The notes under the pieces are model-generated. The model was not told where the DNA came from. It ran no database searches and saw nothing but the letters and a program-made list of their open reading frames with translations. Of a stretch of 64,000 bases of DNA, positions 35,887 through 44,951 are shown one piece after another. The position numbers and the translations under genes were made by a program. The DNA is taken from contig JACDNV010000002.1 of assembly GCA_017656425.1 (NCBI GenBank), positions 62,001 to 126,000 of the forward strand, given 5' to 3'. Position 1 is the stretch's first letter. Each line of letters opens with the position of its first letter. The stretch comes from Candidatus Neomarinimicrobiota bacterium. Lineage in GTDB: Bacteria; Fidelibacterota; UBA2242; B5-G15.

Positions 35887-37350
35887 ATGAAAGAAAAAAG
35901 GGAAGAATTTACCTACCATCTGGGATTTATTTTAACAATGCTTGGTATGGCAATTGGGACTGGCAATATATGGCGGTTCCCAAGAATTGTTGCATCAACA
36001 GGTGGGGGTGCATTTTTAATCCCATGGACAATATTTCTTTTTATGTGGAGTATACCTTTAATGATTCTTGAATTCTCGATAGGAAGGAGTACAAAGAGAG
36101 GGGTGATTTACTCTTTTTCGGCTATTTCAAACGGAAAACTAACCTGGATGGGATTGTTCGTTGTTTATACCACTCTTTCTATTATGTTTTATTACTCCAG
36201 TGTTACCGGATGGTGTATAAGGTATCTATTATTTTCTGCTGAGGGTCGATTTACTGATATTGATCTTCCATCCACTTCGTTACTTTTTGAAAAGTTTGTT
36301 ACTGGGGGATGGCAGGTATTTTTTCATATACTGGCAATTTCATTGGCAGGATTTATTGTTTATAAGGGTGTTGTTAAAGGCATAGAAAAGGCGAATATTA
36401 TATTTATTCCATCACTATTTTTACTATTATTATTGTGTTTAATAAGAGTGATTACAATCAGGAATGGCTTTAAGGGAATAGAATATCTTTTCGACATTAA
36501 CTTCAGTCGATTGAAAGATTATAGTGTGTGGCTGGAGGCACTTACACAGTCGGCATGGTCAACTGGTGCAGGATGGGGTCTTGTGTTAACGTATGCTATA
36601 TACATGAAAAAGAATGAGGATGTTTTCCTTAATTCATTGGTGACTGGATTTGGAAATAATAGTGCTTCGCTACTTGCAGGGATGGTTGTCTTCGGGACTG
36701 TATTCGCTACAGCTTCATCTCTTGGTGAAGCAATGGGTATTTTATCTATTTCGGGAAGAGGGGGAACAGGTCTAACTTTTGAAACATTACCGGCTTTATT
36801 TGCCCACATTCCCATGGGATATTTTTTATCTCTTTTATTTTTTCTTGGTCTAACATTTGCCGCAATGTCGTCATTGATATCAATGGTTGAAATGGGTACA
36901 AGAATTTTTATTGACTTTGGTATAGATAGAAAAATTGCAACTCTTATTGTAACTCTTTTAGGAATGTTATTTGGATTACCTTCAGCAATCTTGATTGATT
37001 TTTTTGAAAATCAGGATTGGGTATGGGGGATGGGTCTGATATTAAATGGGCTATTTTTCTCTATAATCGTTATAAAATATGGGGTTGATAAATTCAGAGA
37101 GAACTTCATAAATAGAGGTAACGTAATTAGAATTGGTAAGTGGTTTGAATATTTGATTTTTTTGATACCTGTACAATTTGGTATACTTATAGTATGGTGG
37201 TTCTCTAAATCAATTGGATGGGAAAATGATTGGTGGAATCCCCTGAAGAAGTATTCCCTTGCTACTATTTTATGTCAGTGGTTGTTGATAATTTTTTTGT
37301 CAATAATTTTTAATAAGAAAATTGTTAAATTGCATGAGCTGGAAAAATGA
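35887..37350 (+). CDS. Sodium-dependent transporter, NSS/SNF family
   Basis: 487 residues with about 12 hydrophobic segments. The N-terminal MLGMAIGTGNIWRFPRIV and STGGGAFLIPW are the unwound-helix motif of LeuT/MhsT-type transporters. Bacterial members import hydrophobic or aromatic amino acids with sodium. It sits 13 bases after uppP and overlaps the MetS-like small gene at an ATGA junction, which favours a MetPS-like methionine/alanine importer. Confidence 0.93.
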   Translation: MKEKREEFTYHLGFILTMLGMAIGTGNIWRFPRIVASTGGGAFLIPWTIFLFMWSIPLMILEFSIGRSTKRGVIYSFSAISNGKLTWMGLFVVYTTLSIMFYYSSVTGWCIRYLLFSAEGRFTDIDLPSTSLLFEKFVTGGWQVFFHILAISLAGFIVYKGVVKGIEKANIIFIPSLFLLLLLCLIRVITIRNGFKGIEYLFDINFSRLKDYSVWLEALTQSAWSTGAGWGLVLTYAIYMKKNEDVFLNSLVTGFGNNSASLLAGMVVFGTVFATASSLGEAMGILSISGRGGTGLTFETLPALFAHIPMGYFLSLLFFLGLTFAAMSSLISMVEMGTRIFIDFGIDRKIATLIVTLLGMLFGLPSAILIDFFENQDWVWGMGLILNGLFFSIIVIKYGVDKFRENFINRGNVIRIGKWFEYLIFLIPVQFGILIVWWFSKSIGWENDWWNPLKKYSLATILCQWLLIIFLSIIFNKKIVKLHELEK

Positions 37351-37454
37351 GCTTAGGAAGTTTAATCTGGTTAATATTTTTTCTTACCTTTTACTGGGGC
37401 GGATTTTTATTACTTTTAGTTTTTTCGAACAAAATAAGAAATAAAAAAGTATAA
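37347..37454 (+). CDS. MetS-like small subunit of the NSS transporter
   Basis: 35 codons: SLGSLIWLIFFLTFYWGGFL, then LLLVFSNKIRNKKV, one transmembrane helix with a WGG motif and a positively charged tail. This is the form of the MetS family, tiny proteins encoded directly after SNF-type transporters and required by MetP for transport. The ATG overlaps the transporter stop (ATGA). No separate ribosome-binding site is needed if translation is coupled. Short length limits certainty, but position, size and composition agree. Confidence 0.75.
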   Translation: MSLGSLIWLIFFLTFYWGGFLLLLVFSNKIRNKKV

Positions 37455-37460
37455 ACGGCG

Positions 37461-38414
37461 ATGATTAAATCTGCACTTGAAGTTTTTACTGATATTGAGC
37501 AGGGTAGATTAAAAAAAATATATTTTGCATATGGAGATGATTACTTTCTACAGGAGAGATTAATAGACTTATTACATAGGAAATTGCTTTATAAATTCGC
37601 AGGTAACCTATCACGTCATGTATATTATGGAGATGAAAATAATAATAAGGCTGTTTTCAATGAGCTGTTTAATTATGGAATATTTAGTCAAAATAAATTT
37701 ATTGTTTATAAGAATGTTGTTAGAATAAGTACCGATGAAGAGAAGTTATTGAAACAATTCATTGCGACTGTTCCTGAGGGAATAACTCTTATAATTATAT
37801 TCAAAGGAAAAAATGTCCCAGAATTTATAAAAGATTATAGAGAAATTATTCAAATAGTCGATCTGTCGACTCCCCGATATAACAAAATTCCCGATCTGGT
37901 AAAAAGCTATATACAATCTCATGGTTATACGATTGATGAAGATGCGGTGGACTTGTTAATTATGCGATGTGGTGAAGAATTGGGTACTCTTATATCTGAG
38001 GTTGAAAAAATAACTGTGTATCTTGGTGATAGAAAAGATATAAAGTCTGAGGATATAGAAAAAATAATAGGTTTCACAAGGCAATATAACGTAAATAATC
38101 TATTGTACTATATTTCGAAAAAGGACCATAAAAAAATGATAGAATGTATTTTGCTTATGCTTGATGCTGGCGCAAGTGTACCTTTTATTGTTTCTGTTCT
38201 AACGAATTATTTTACCGATCTCTGGCTATATGATTCTGCTAAGGATAGGAGTAATTTTAGTACAATAAGTAAGATGGGTTATGAAAATTATAAGAAATTA
38301 GACTTCGGCAGGGTTTTTAAAAGATTACTTGAGATTGATCTGAAATCAAAGACTACAGGAATTTCCGGGAAGGATTTACTTTTACCATTTTTTGCGGAAT
38401 TATGCCTTTTATAG
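37461..38414 (+). CDS. holA: DNA polymerase III delta subunit
   Basis: 317 residues. KIYFAYGDDYFLQERLIDLL near the N-terminus, FNYGIFSQNKFIVYKNV, LIIIFKGKNVPEF and LLIMRCGEELGTLISEVEKI are typical of the delta clamp-loader ATPase-like fold (without Walker motifs). A C-terminal helical collar follows. It opens the sliding clamp during replication. It lies six bases after the MetS-like ORF, a common position for holA beside unrelated housekeeping genes. Confidence 0.88.
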   Translation: MIKSALEVFTDIEQGRLKKIYFAYGDDYFLQERLIDLLHRKLLYKFAGNLSRHVYYGDENNNKAVFNELFNYGIFSQNKFIVYKNVVRISTDEEKLLKQFIATVPEGITLIIIFKGKNVPEFIKDYREIIQIVDLSTPRYNKIPDLVKSYIQSHGYTIDEDAVDLLIMRCGEELGTLISEVEKITVYLGDRKDIKSEDIEKIIGFTRQYNVNNLLYYISKKDHKKMIECILLMLDAGASVPFIVSVLTNYFTDLWLYDSAKDRSNFSTISKMGYENYKKLDFGRVFKRLLEIDLKSKTTGISGKDLLLPFFAELCLL

Positions 38415-38461
38415 AATTGTTGATTAGATTAATTTTTTGATGCATAAAATAGTTGGGATGT

Positions 38462-39064
38462 ATGACTAAAGAAGAGAAGAATAATAAATATGAATTTACG
38501 GATGAAGAACTGATTGCAAAATTTCAGAATGGGGATGAAGGTGCTTTTGAGGAACTTGTGCATCGATATGCTGGCCGGCTGTTAAATTTTGTATACCGTT
38601 TTGTTTATGATAAAAAGGAAGCCGAAGATATAGTTCAGGATACATTTTTGAGAGTATATATGAATCGTCATGCCTACAGAGAGATAGCAAAATTTTCCAC
38701 ATGGATATATACTATAGCGGCAAATCTGGCTAAAACATTCTTGAGGAAGAAAAAATACAGGAAAGTAATGTTCCTATCTCAAATGGGTCCGGATGAGAAC
38801 AAAGATTTCGAGATTAAAGATGAAGAGGAGATCAGGATTATAGAAAAAGATATGAGAGTTGACGAGGAAACAATTCAGAGAGCTTTGTTAAAATTACCGG
38901 AACATTTTAAGACGATTTTAATTTTAAGAGATATTCAGGAACTTTCTTATGAAGAAATTAGTAATATATTAGAAATTCCAATTGGGACTGTGAAGTCGAG
39001 AATAAATCGTGCAAGACTCAGACTCCAGAAGGAGATATCAAAAATTTTAAAGGGGAAAAGATAA
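38462..39064 (+). CDS. ECF-type RNA polymerase sigma factor
   Basis: 200 residues from ATG 38462 (an in-frame TTG lies at 38453). Region 2: EELVHRYAGRLLNFVYRFVY, EAEDIVQDTFLRVY and KFSTWIYTIAANLAKTFLRK. Region 4: LPEHFKTILILRDIQELSYE and EISNILEIPIGTVKSRINRA. It lacks region 3, as in ECF sigmas of the RpoE group. The zinc-finger anti-sigma gene follows after 17 bases. The signal sensed is unknown. Confidence 0.93.
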   Translation: MTKEEKNNKYEFTDEELIAKFQNGDEGAFEELVHRYAGRLLNFVYRFVYDKKEAEDIVQDTFLRVYMNRHAYREIAKFSTWIYTIAANLAKTFLRKKKYRKVMFLSQMGPDENKDFEIKDEEEIRIIEKDMRVDEETIQRALLKLPEHFKTILILRDIQELSYEEISNILEIPIGTVKSRINRARLRLQKEISKILKGKR

Positions 39065-39081
39065 AGGAGGCTTATGAGCCC

Positions 39082-39669
39082 ATGTTAAATTGTTACCAGT
39101 TTCGTGAGTTAATCTCTGAGTACTTGGATGGTGAAATAAGTTATTCTAAAAGGAAGTTATTTGAAGAACACAAGCAATCCTGCCAGCATTGTAATCTGCT
39201 TTTTAATTCGGTCAGTGTGGTAGTTAAAGACCTTCATCATCTTCCAGAGGTAAGTGTAAGTGAAAATTTCTATTTAAATCTTAGGAACAGAATTATTGAA
39301 GAAAGAGAAAGGATCAATAGAAAGTTCAAGAAAAGAAAGTTCGGACTTTCTTCCATTCCTATCCCCATTTACGGTCTTGCTACGGCAGTCGTTGTTATAG
39401 TTATTACATTCATTGTAATGAAAATGCAGGGAAATACTGAGACTTATAATGTGCCGCCATATGTTAAGCAGCAGATGTTGAATAAAGGTGCCTCGAATAG
39501 ACCTCTAAAGCCACATGATCGATCAAATCAGCAAGTTGTACCGATTGACGGTGATGAATATAATGGAGATGACAACCAATATATACAGATTGATACCGCA
39601 CAGATGTATTTGAACGAAAGGCAACAAAATTTTGATAAAAAAGTTAGATCTGTTCAGTATAGTAAGTAG
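39082..39669 (+). CDS. Membrane-anchored anti-sigma factor with zinc-finger (zf-HC2) domain
   Basis: 195 residues. The N-terminal anti-sigma domain has the H-x3-C-x2-C zinc site in EEHKQSCQHCNLL after LNCYQFRELISEYLDGE. A single transmembrane helix (YGLATAVVVIVITFIVMKM, about residues 93-112) separates it from a polar periplasmic tail rich in N, Q and D. It should hold the preceding sigma factor inactive until regulated proteolysis. Confidence 0.88.
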   Translation: MLNCYQFRELISEYLDGEISYSKRKLFEEHKQSCQHCNLLFNSVSVVVKDLHHLPEVSVSENFYLNLRNRIIEERERINRKFKKRKFGLSSIPIPIYGLATAVVVIVITFIVMKMQGNTETYNVPPYVKQQMLNKGASNRPLKPHDRSNQQVVPIDGDEYNGDDNQYIQIDTAQMYLNERQQNFDKKVRSVQYSK

Positions 39670-39850
39670 GGAATAAGACCACCTGTATAATAAATAATCA
39701 ATATTTATAACAAGTCATAAAAGGTGACATTGTAGTATATGGTAAAAATGTTCATATTATTCGTTTAATTCAATTCAGCTTTTTATAATCTATTGATTTT
39801 TATAATGTTTTAATTGTATTTTAACTCTGTTTTGGAATGGCTTTGTAATT

Positions 39851-41605
39851 ATGAGTAATATAAAATTATATTGGTTTGTGGGAATTACATTAATATTAGC
39901 TGCTCTGGTGACATTTGTATATCCAAGTAGCTCTATTTTTGGTGGAGAGAGATCAACCTTTTATCTTTTTATGAAATTATTTATAACACTTGGTACAAGC
40001 GGACTGATTATTTTATTGTTGATAGACTTGCTGAATTTTTCCAGGAAGGCAAAAGCTTTGAGTAAGAAAACAGAGGAGTTGAGTAAAAAACTCCATGAAG
40101 AGACGGAAGGAATAAAACATATTCAGACAGTAGTTAATAAAAGCCCAGAGGAAGTTTACAGTATAATTATTACTGATTTACTGGAGATCATGAGAGCCAC
40201 ATTCTTTGCCAACCTATCGGCTTTTTTTCTGGTTAATGAGGAAAAAGGAATACTGCACTATGAGGCAGGCAATATAAGTAATCTGGAGGTTAATGATAGA
40301 ATAGAATATAAGGATACTATATTTTATGACATAGTCAGGCAAAAAAAGGCAAAGGTACTTTCGGGATCAGAATTAAATGTCTCCAATTTTGGTGAATTGG
40401 ATCTTGGAAAGTCTGCTTCTGTACTTATAATACCAGTAAGTATGGGTGTAAGGATTCCTGTAGGTATTATCTTACTTACGTCTAATGATGAAGGTGCCTG
40501 GGGAGAATCAGATATAGAAATTGGTGAAAAATTTTCAAATTTGTTATCTAATTCTCTATGGCAGGTTGATATAATTGAAAGGTTAACATCTATTGTAAAT
40601 TTTTACCAGGAACTCAACAAACTACAGGCTGCTACGCATTTAGGTATGGATGAGCTGGAGTTTTTCAAGAAAGTCGGGGATATTTCAATAAAATTTATTG
40701 ATTATGATAAAATGACTATTGCAGTGTATGATGAAGATAAGAATCAGTTGGAGATAAAATATGTTTCCGGTATAGAGTCTGACATTACGATAGGGGATAG
40801 GATTGATTTAATTGGTGGTATCTGGCAAAATATTTTGAGTACTGATAATCCAATTGTAATCAACGATTACGATAGCGAAAATGTCGATTTCAGATTCCAG
40901 CCGGATGATATATTGTCGACTTCTTTATTATCAGGTGTTGGAATAGCCTTGAAGTCCGATAATAAAATGCTCGGTGGGATTATTTTTGAAAGTAAGAAGA
41001 GAAATAATTATACAGAAAAGGATATATTTGCTATTGAGATTTTTGGAAAGTGTGTTGGAGCAGCGTACAGTAGGTTGAGAACTTACAATGTGTTAAAAAG
41101 TCTCTCTATGGTTGATGGTTTAACCGGGATATATAACAGAAGAGCTTTCGGAGAAAGGCTAAGAGAAGAGATTAATCGTGCGAGCAGATACGGAGGTATT
41201 TTTTCCCTTGTGATTATTGATGTGGATAAGTTCAAAAGGATTAATGATACCTATGGTCATCTCATGGGCGATTTTGTTTTAAAAAAATTGGCGAAAATTA
41301 TTAGGGGTAGCGTTAGGAATGTTGATACCGTGGCCAGGTATGGAGGTGAAGAGTTTGCTGTAATCCTTGTAAATGCCAATAAAGAGAATGCTGTTATTTC
41401 TGCAGAAAGAATTAAGAGCAATGTTCAGGATTTTCTTTTTGAAAAAGACAATATCAGATTGAATATAACAATATCAATTGGACTTGCAGAGTATCCCATC
41501 GATGGTGATGATGAAAAGTTGCTTATTCAAAATGCTGATATGGCTATGTATGAATCAAAAAGAAAAGGTGGAAACACTGTTACAGTTTATAAATTAAAAG
41601 GTTAA
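39851..41605 (+). CDS. Diguanylate cyclase with two membrane helices, GAF domains and GGDEF domain
   Basis: 584 residues. Two N-terminal helices (about 5-25 and 37-58), a coiled coil (LSKKTEELSKKLHEETEG), two GAF-like domains (about 95-235 and 255-410) and a GGDEF domain from about 415. The active site is RYGGEEFAVI; RNVD five residues before GGEEF is an intact RxxD inhibitory site. It makes cyclic di-GMP, with product inhibition likely. The 180-base gap upstream has several AT-rich TATAAT-like strings but no convincing -35. Confidence 0.92.
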   Translation: MSNIKLYWFVGITLILAALVTFVYPSSSIFGGERSTFYLFMKLFITLGTSGLIILLLIDLLNFSRKAKALSKKTEELSKKLHEETEGIKHIQTVVNKSPEEVYSIIITDLLEIMRATFFANLSAFFLVNEEKGILHYEAGNISNLEVNDRIEYKDTIFYDIVRQKKAKVLSGSELNVSNFGELDLGKSASVLIIPVSMGVRIPVGIILLTSNDEGAWGESDIEIGEKFSNLLSNSLWQVDIIERLTSIVNFYQELNKLQAATHLGMDELEFFKKVGDISIKFIDYDKMTIAVYDEDKNQLEIKYVSGIESDITIGDRIDLIGGIWQNILSTDNPIVINDYDSENVDFRFQPDDILSTSLLSGVGIALKSDNKMLGGIIFESKKRNNYTEKDIFAIEIFGKCVGAAYSRLRTYNVLKSLSMVDGLTGIYNRRAFGERLREEINRASRYGGIFSLVIIDVDKFKRINDTYGHLMGDFVLKKLAKIIRGSVRNVDTVARYGGEEFAVILVNANKENAVISAERIKSNVQDFLFEKDNIRLNITISIGLAEYPIDGDDEKLLIQNADMAMYESKRKGGNTVTVYKLKG

Positions 41606-41622
41606 CAATAGGAGGAGTTGAA

Positions 41623-41823
41623 ATGGCAAGGAAAGTCTCAGGTTTCGCTGATAAATTGAGAAAGCAAATGACCGATTATAGCACACATTGCCCTGTATGT
41701 GGTGAGTCGATACAATTTATCAAACATATCATCAGTGTAGAAGATGAGAAGAAAAAATCGATCAGATTCAAAGAAAAAGTGGAGAGAGTTTGTAAGTGCA
41801 CAAGGCAGGAAATTTTTAAATAA
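41623..41823 (+). CDS. Small zinc-ribbon-like protein
   Basis: 66 residues, with AGGAGG before the ATG. CPVCGESIQF and a later CKC (RVCKCTRQ) could bind a metal, although the C-terminal pair is CxC, not CxxC. The rest is charged (KLRKQMTD; EDEKKKSIRFKEKVE). It is between the cyclase and TPR lipoprotein genes, probably in one transcript. Function unknown. Confidence 0.7.
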   Translation: MARKVSGFADKLRKQMTDYSTHCPVCGESIQFIKHIISVEDEKKKSIRFKEKVERVCKCTRQEIFK

Positions 41824-41847
41824 GTTTTGCCTGAGGTAGAAAATCCT

Positions 41848-43356
41848 GTGAAAAATAAAATATTTATTATAATAGTGTTTGGATCGCTGATCCTTTATGG
41901 ATGTTATAGTGGATTATTAGTTAATGGTGGAAGAGCAGAAAAGAAAACTATGAAATCTTATTATGCATCATACAACCCCGAGGCAATGAATCATTTTATG
42001 AATGGTATGTTTTACTATTATAATGGGAATTTTCCAATGGCCGTTATAGAATTTCTTGATGCTCTTGAGGCAGATTCATCATCTCCTACTATGTATCTTG
42101 CTCTGGCTAGAACTTATTTTAATATGGGAAAGGTAGAGAATGGAATAAGGTATGTGAAGAGAGTAATTAGGATTGATCCAGAAAATATTGAAGCGAATGA
42201 AATAATGGGAAAATTTTATGAACTTAGCGGAGATTTAAATAGAGCTGAAAAATATTACAAGAAGTTAGTTTCCTTGCAGCCCGATGATATCCATTCCTTA
42301 TATCTTCTGGGGAATGTCTATTTGAATAAAAGGGATTTAAGGAAAGCTCTTTCTATATTTGAAAGGATTATTAGTATCGATTCAACGCAAATGGAAGCCT
42401 TAGAGAAAGTGGCACAGCTTACCTTTATAGATAGTATGTTCGATAAGTCTTTGCAATATTTTACGCAGTTATCAAGGCTTGATCCTGCAAATAGCAGATA
42501 TAAACAAGCTATTGCAGATATTTTATTTTTCAAAAAAGATTATGATAGTTCAATTGCAGTTTACAAGACAATGATTGATGAGGATCCTGAGGATATTAAG
42601 TTAAAGATGAAATTTGCAGAGATACTTGCTAATGTGGATGATGACAGCTATAAAGAATATTTTATTAATTATATGAACCGACTATTGAAGGAGCATGGTG
42701 ATAGAAAAGAGTTATATCTTATTTATTCATCTTATCTGAGAAGAAATAAAAAATTTCAAGAGTGTATAGCTATCCTTGATTCTGCACTTAGTAAATTCCC
42801 TAATGGTGTGGAGCTTTATATAGAAAAAGGAATTGTATATAGAAATTTAAAGAATTACCAGGCGGAAGAGGCAGTTTATTTAAAAGCTATGCAGATTGAT
42901 AGTAACAATATTGCCTTAAGACATCAGTTAGCTATAGTCTGGGATCAGCTAAAGAAATATACAAAAAGTGATAGCTTATATGAGATAATATTGACTGAGA
43001 ATCCCAACGATCATCTCGCCTTGAATAATTATGCTTATAGTCTTGCAGTCCGTAGTGCGAAGTTGGATAAAGCTTATAAAATGGTAGAAAGGGCATTACA
43101 GCTAAATCCAGGGAATCCGTCATATCTTGATACCAAGGGATGGATATTATATCAGGAAGGAAGGTATAAAGACGCTTTAAAATATATTCTACAGGCATAT
43201 AATAAAGCGAAAGATAATGTTGAGGTGCTTGAACATCTCGGTGATTTATATATAAAGCTAAACAAAAAGAAAAAAGCTTTTGAATATTATAAGAAGGCTT
43301 TAACAATCGATCCTGAATATGAAGGTGTTAGGAAGAAACTTCAACAATTCGATTAA
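41848..43356 (+). CDS. TPR-repeat lipoprotein
   Basis: 502 residues from GTG 41848; GAGGT (41832-41836) is suitably placed, and this start gives a compact lipoprotein signal (KNKIFIIIVFGSLILYGC). A TTG at 41827 is the longer option. About ten tetratricopeptide repeats fill the remainder, for example AMNHFMNGMFYYYNGNFPMA, AEKYYKKLVSLQPDDIHSLY and ALKYILQAYNKAKDNVEVLE. It likely acts as a periplasmic or outer-membrane scaffold. It overlaps the next lipoprotein gene. Confidence 0.88.
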   Translation: MKNKIFIIIVFGSLILYGCYSGLLVNGGRAEKKTMKSYYASYNPEAMNHFMNGMFYYYNGNFPMAVIEFLDALEADSSSPTMYLALARTYFNMGKVENGIRYVKRVIRIDPENIEANEIMGKFYELSGDLNRAEKYYKKLVSLQPDDIHSLYLLGNVYLNKRDLRKALSIFERIISIDSTQMEALEKVAQLTFIDSMFDKSLQYFTQLSRLDPANSRYKQAIADILFFKKDYDSSIAVYKTMIDEDPEDIKLKMKFAEILANVDDDSYKEYFINYMNRLLKEHGDRKELYLIYSSYLRRNKKFQECIAILDSALSKFPNGVELYIEKGIVYRNLKNYQAEEAVYLKAMQIDSNNIALRHQLAIVWDQLKKYTKSDSLYEIILTENPNDHLALNNYAYSLAVRSAKLDKAYKMVERALQLNPGNPSYLDTKGWILYQEGRYKDALKYILQAYNKAKDNVEVLEHLGDLYIKLNKKKKAFEYYKKALTIDPEYEGVRKKLQQFD

Positions 43357-43999
43357 AAACATCTTAATAGCTATGATTTTAACTTTTCAATTTTTTCTCA
43401 CTACCTGTGGGAGATATAATTTTCAGTTAAGAAATAGTCAGGTTTTAGGTAAAGATAGAATAAATAGTTTCCTGAAAAGCGGTGAGTATGAAATACGTGG
43501 CATAGGTACTATCTCTAATAATGTTGAAGGTAAGAAGTCATCATTTAAATTCAAAATTACTATTGATGATATGTCAATTTATAAATTGCTTATATATGAT
43601 CAGATAGGGAGATTAATTTCAAAAGTTGTGGTAAATGGGAATGATTATTCGATATGGACGAGAGATAATAAGACATACAATGGAAGAGGGATCTTCCAGT
43701 GGGAGTTAATTCCATTTTTAATAATAAAAGTTGATTATATTGGTAATTTGCTACTGGCAAGAGATATTAATGACATTGGTATTAGTTCAGAATATCTTTT
43801 AAAACAAAAACCATTTGTTAAGAATATGGTAATCCATCAGGATGAGTGTAACTTGAGAATTGAGTACGGAGATTATAAGTTTTTAGAAGGAGTTATATTT
43901 CCAGGAGTGGTGAAAATTAACTGTGATGATTTCGGATTTGAGCTAAAGTTAGAGTATAGAAAGATTAAGTATAAGAAGGATTTTTTAACAATAATGTAA
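43319..43999 (+). CDS. LolB-like / DUF4292-type lipoprotein
   Basis: 226 residues from ATG 43319, with a signal segment ending in a lipobox (ILTFQFFLTTC); a later ATG at 43373 would give a shorter signal. The body has the pattern of LolB/LolA-like half-barrels: GIGTISNNVEGKKSSFKFKI, YDQIGRLISKVVVNG, then FPGVVKINCDDFGFELKLEY and RKIKYKKDF at the end. It overlaps the TPR gene by 38 bases; a TPR protein followed by a DUF4292 protein is a familiar pair in FCB genomes. A role in lipoprotein or outer-membrane biogenesis is plausible. Confidence 0.7.
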   Translation: MKVLGRNFNNSIKNILIAMILTFQFFLTTCGRYNFQLRNSQVLGKDRINSFLKSGEYEIRGIGTISNNVEGKKSSFKFKITIDDMSIYKLLIYDQIGRLISKVVVNGNDYSIWTRDNKTYNGRGIFQWELIPFLIIKVDYIGNLLLARDINDIGISSEYLLKQKPFVKNMVIHQDECNLRIEYGDYKFLEGVIFPGVVKINCDDFGFELKLEYRKIKYKKDFLTIM

Positions 44000-44009
44000 C
44001 GGAGAGATA

Positions 44010-44951
44010 ATGGTTGATAGTGAAAATAAACTTTTATCAATTGTGATACCAGTTTATAATGAGGTGGGATCTTTAAAAGAATTATATGAGAAGATAAGTA
44101 AAGTATTTGAAAATAGTAAATATGAGATAGAGATAATATTTGTTGATGATGGTAGCACGGATGGTTCGTGTGATATTGAGGAAGAGATTGCAGAAAAAGA
44201 CTCAAGAGTTAAAGTAATCCAGTTAAATAAAAACTATGGTAAGGCAGTGGCATTAACAGCTGGGTTTCAAACTGCTACTGGTGATTACATAGCTACAATA
44301 GATGCTGATTTACAGGATGATCCAGCAGAAATACCGAAGATGCTGGAAATGCTTGAAAAAGATGGATATGATCTTATATCAGGATGGAAAAAGAAGCGGA
44401 GAGATCCTATAACAAAGGTAATCCCCTCGAAAATTTTTAATGCTGCTACTTCGTTAATGACTGGTGTTAGAATACATGATTTTAATTGTGGCTTAAAAGT
44501 GTATCGGAAAGAAGTGGCAAGTAAGTTAAGTATATATGGAGGACTTTACAGATATATCCCTGCTATGGTTCATCTGATGGGCTATAAAGTTGGTGAAAAA
44601 GAAGTACTACACCATCCGAGAAAATATGGAAAATCAAAATATGGTAGTAAAAGGTTTTATCATGGCTTCTGGGATCTGGTCACAGTATTATTCTTAAGTA
44701 AGTATTTGAGGAGACCTTTACATCTTTTTGGTTTGCCTGGAATATTAAGCTTTTTAGCTGGATTTGGAATATTAGTTTATTTAGCAGTTGGTTGGTTTCG
44801 AGGCATATGGATTGGCAATAGACCTATATTCTTTTTGGGAATTCTTTTGATGATAGTCGGATTACAATTCATTTCAATCGGCTTACTGGCTGAAATGATA
44901 GCTCATGGTCATAAGAAAGACGAATATATTATCAAGAAAAAAATTGGATGA
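44010..44951 (+). CDS. Glycosyltransferase family 2, polyprenyl-phosphate sugar transferase type (DPM1/ArnC-like)
   Basis: 313 residues. GT-A motifs IVIPVYNEVGSLKELYE, VDDGSTDGS, DADLQDDPAEIP, then HDFNCGLKVYRKEV, and two C-terminal membrane helices (about 235-256 and 270-292). This class attaches a sugar to undecaprenyl phosphate at the inner membrane. It starts the polysaccharide locus and overlaps the next gene by four bases. Confidence 0.92.
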   Translation: MVDSENKLLSIVIPVYNEVGSLKELYEKISKVFENSKYEIEIIFVDDGSTDGSCDIEEEIAEKDSRVKVIQLNKNYGKAVALTAGFQTATGDYIATIDADLQDDPAEIPKMLEMLEKDGYDLISGWKKKRRDPITKVIPSKIFNAATSLMTGVRIHDFNCGLKVYRKEVASKLSIYGGLYRYIPAMVHLMGYKVGEKEVLHHPRKYGKSKYGSKRFYHGFWDLVTVLFLSKYLRRPLHLFGLPGILSFLAGFGILVYLAVGWFRGIWIGNRPIFFLGILLMIVGLQFISIGLLAEMIAHGHKKDEYIIKKKIG

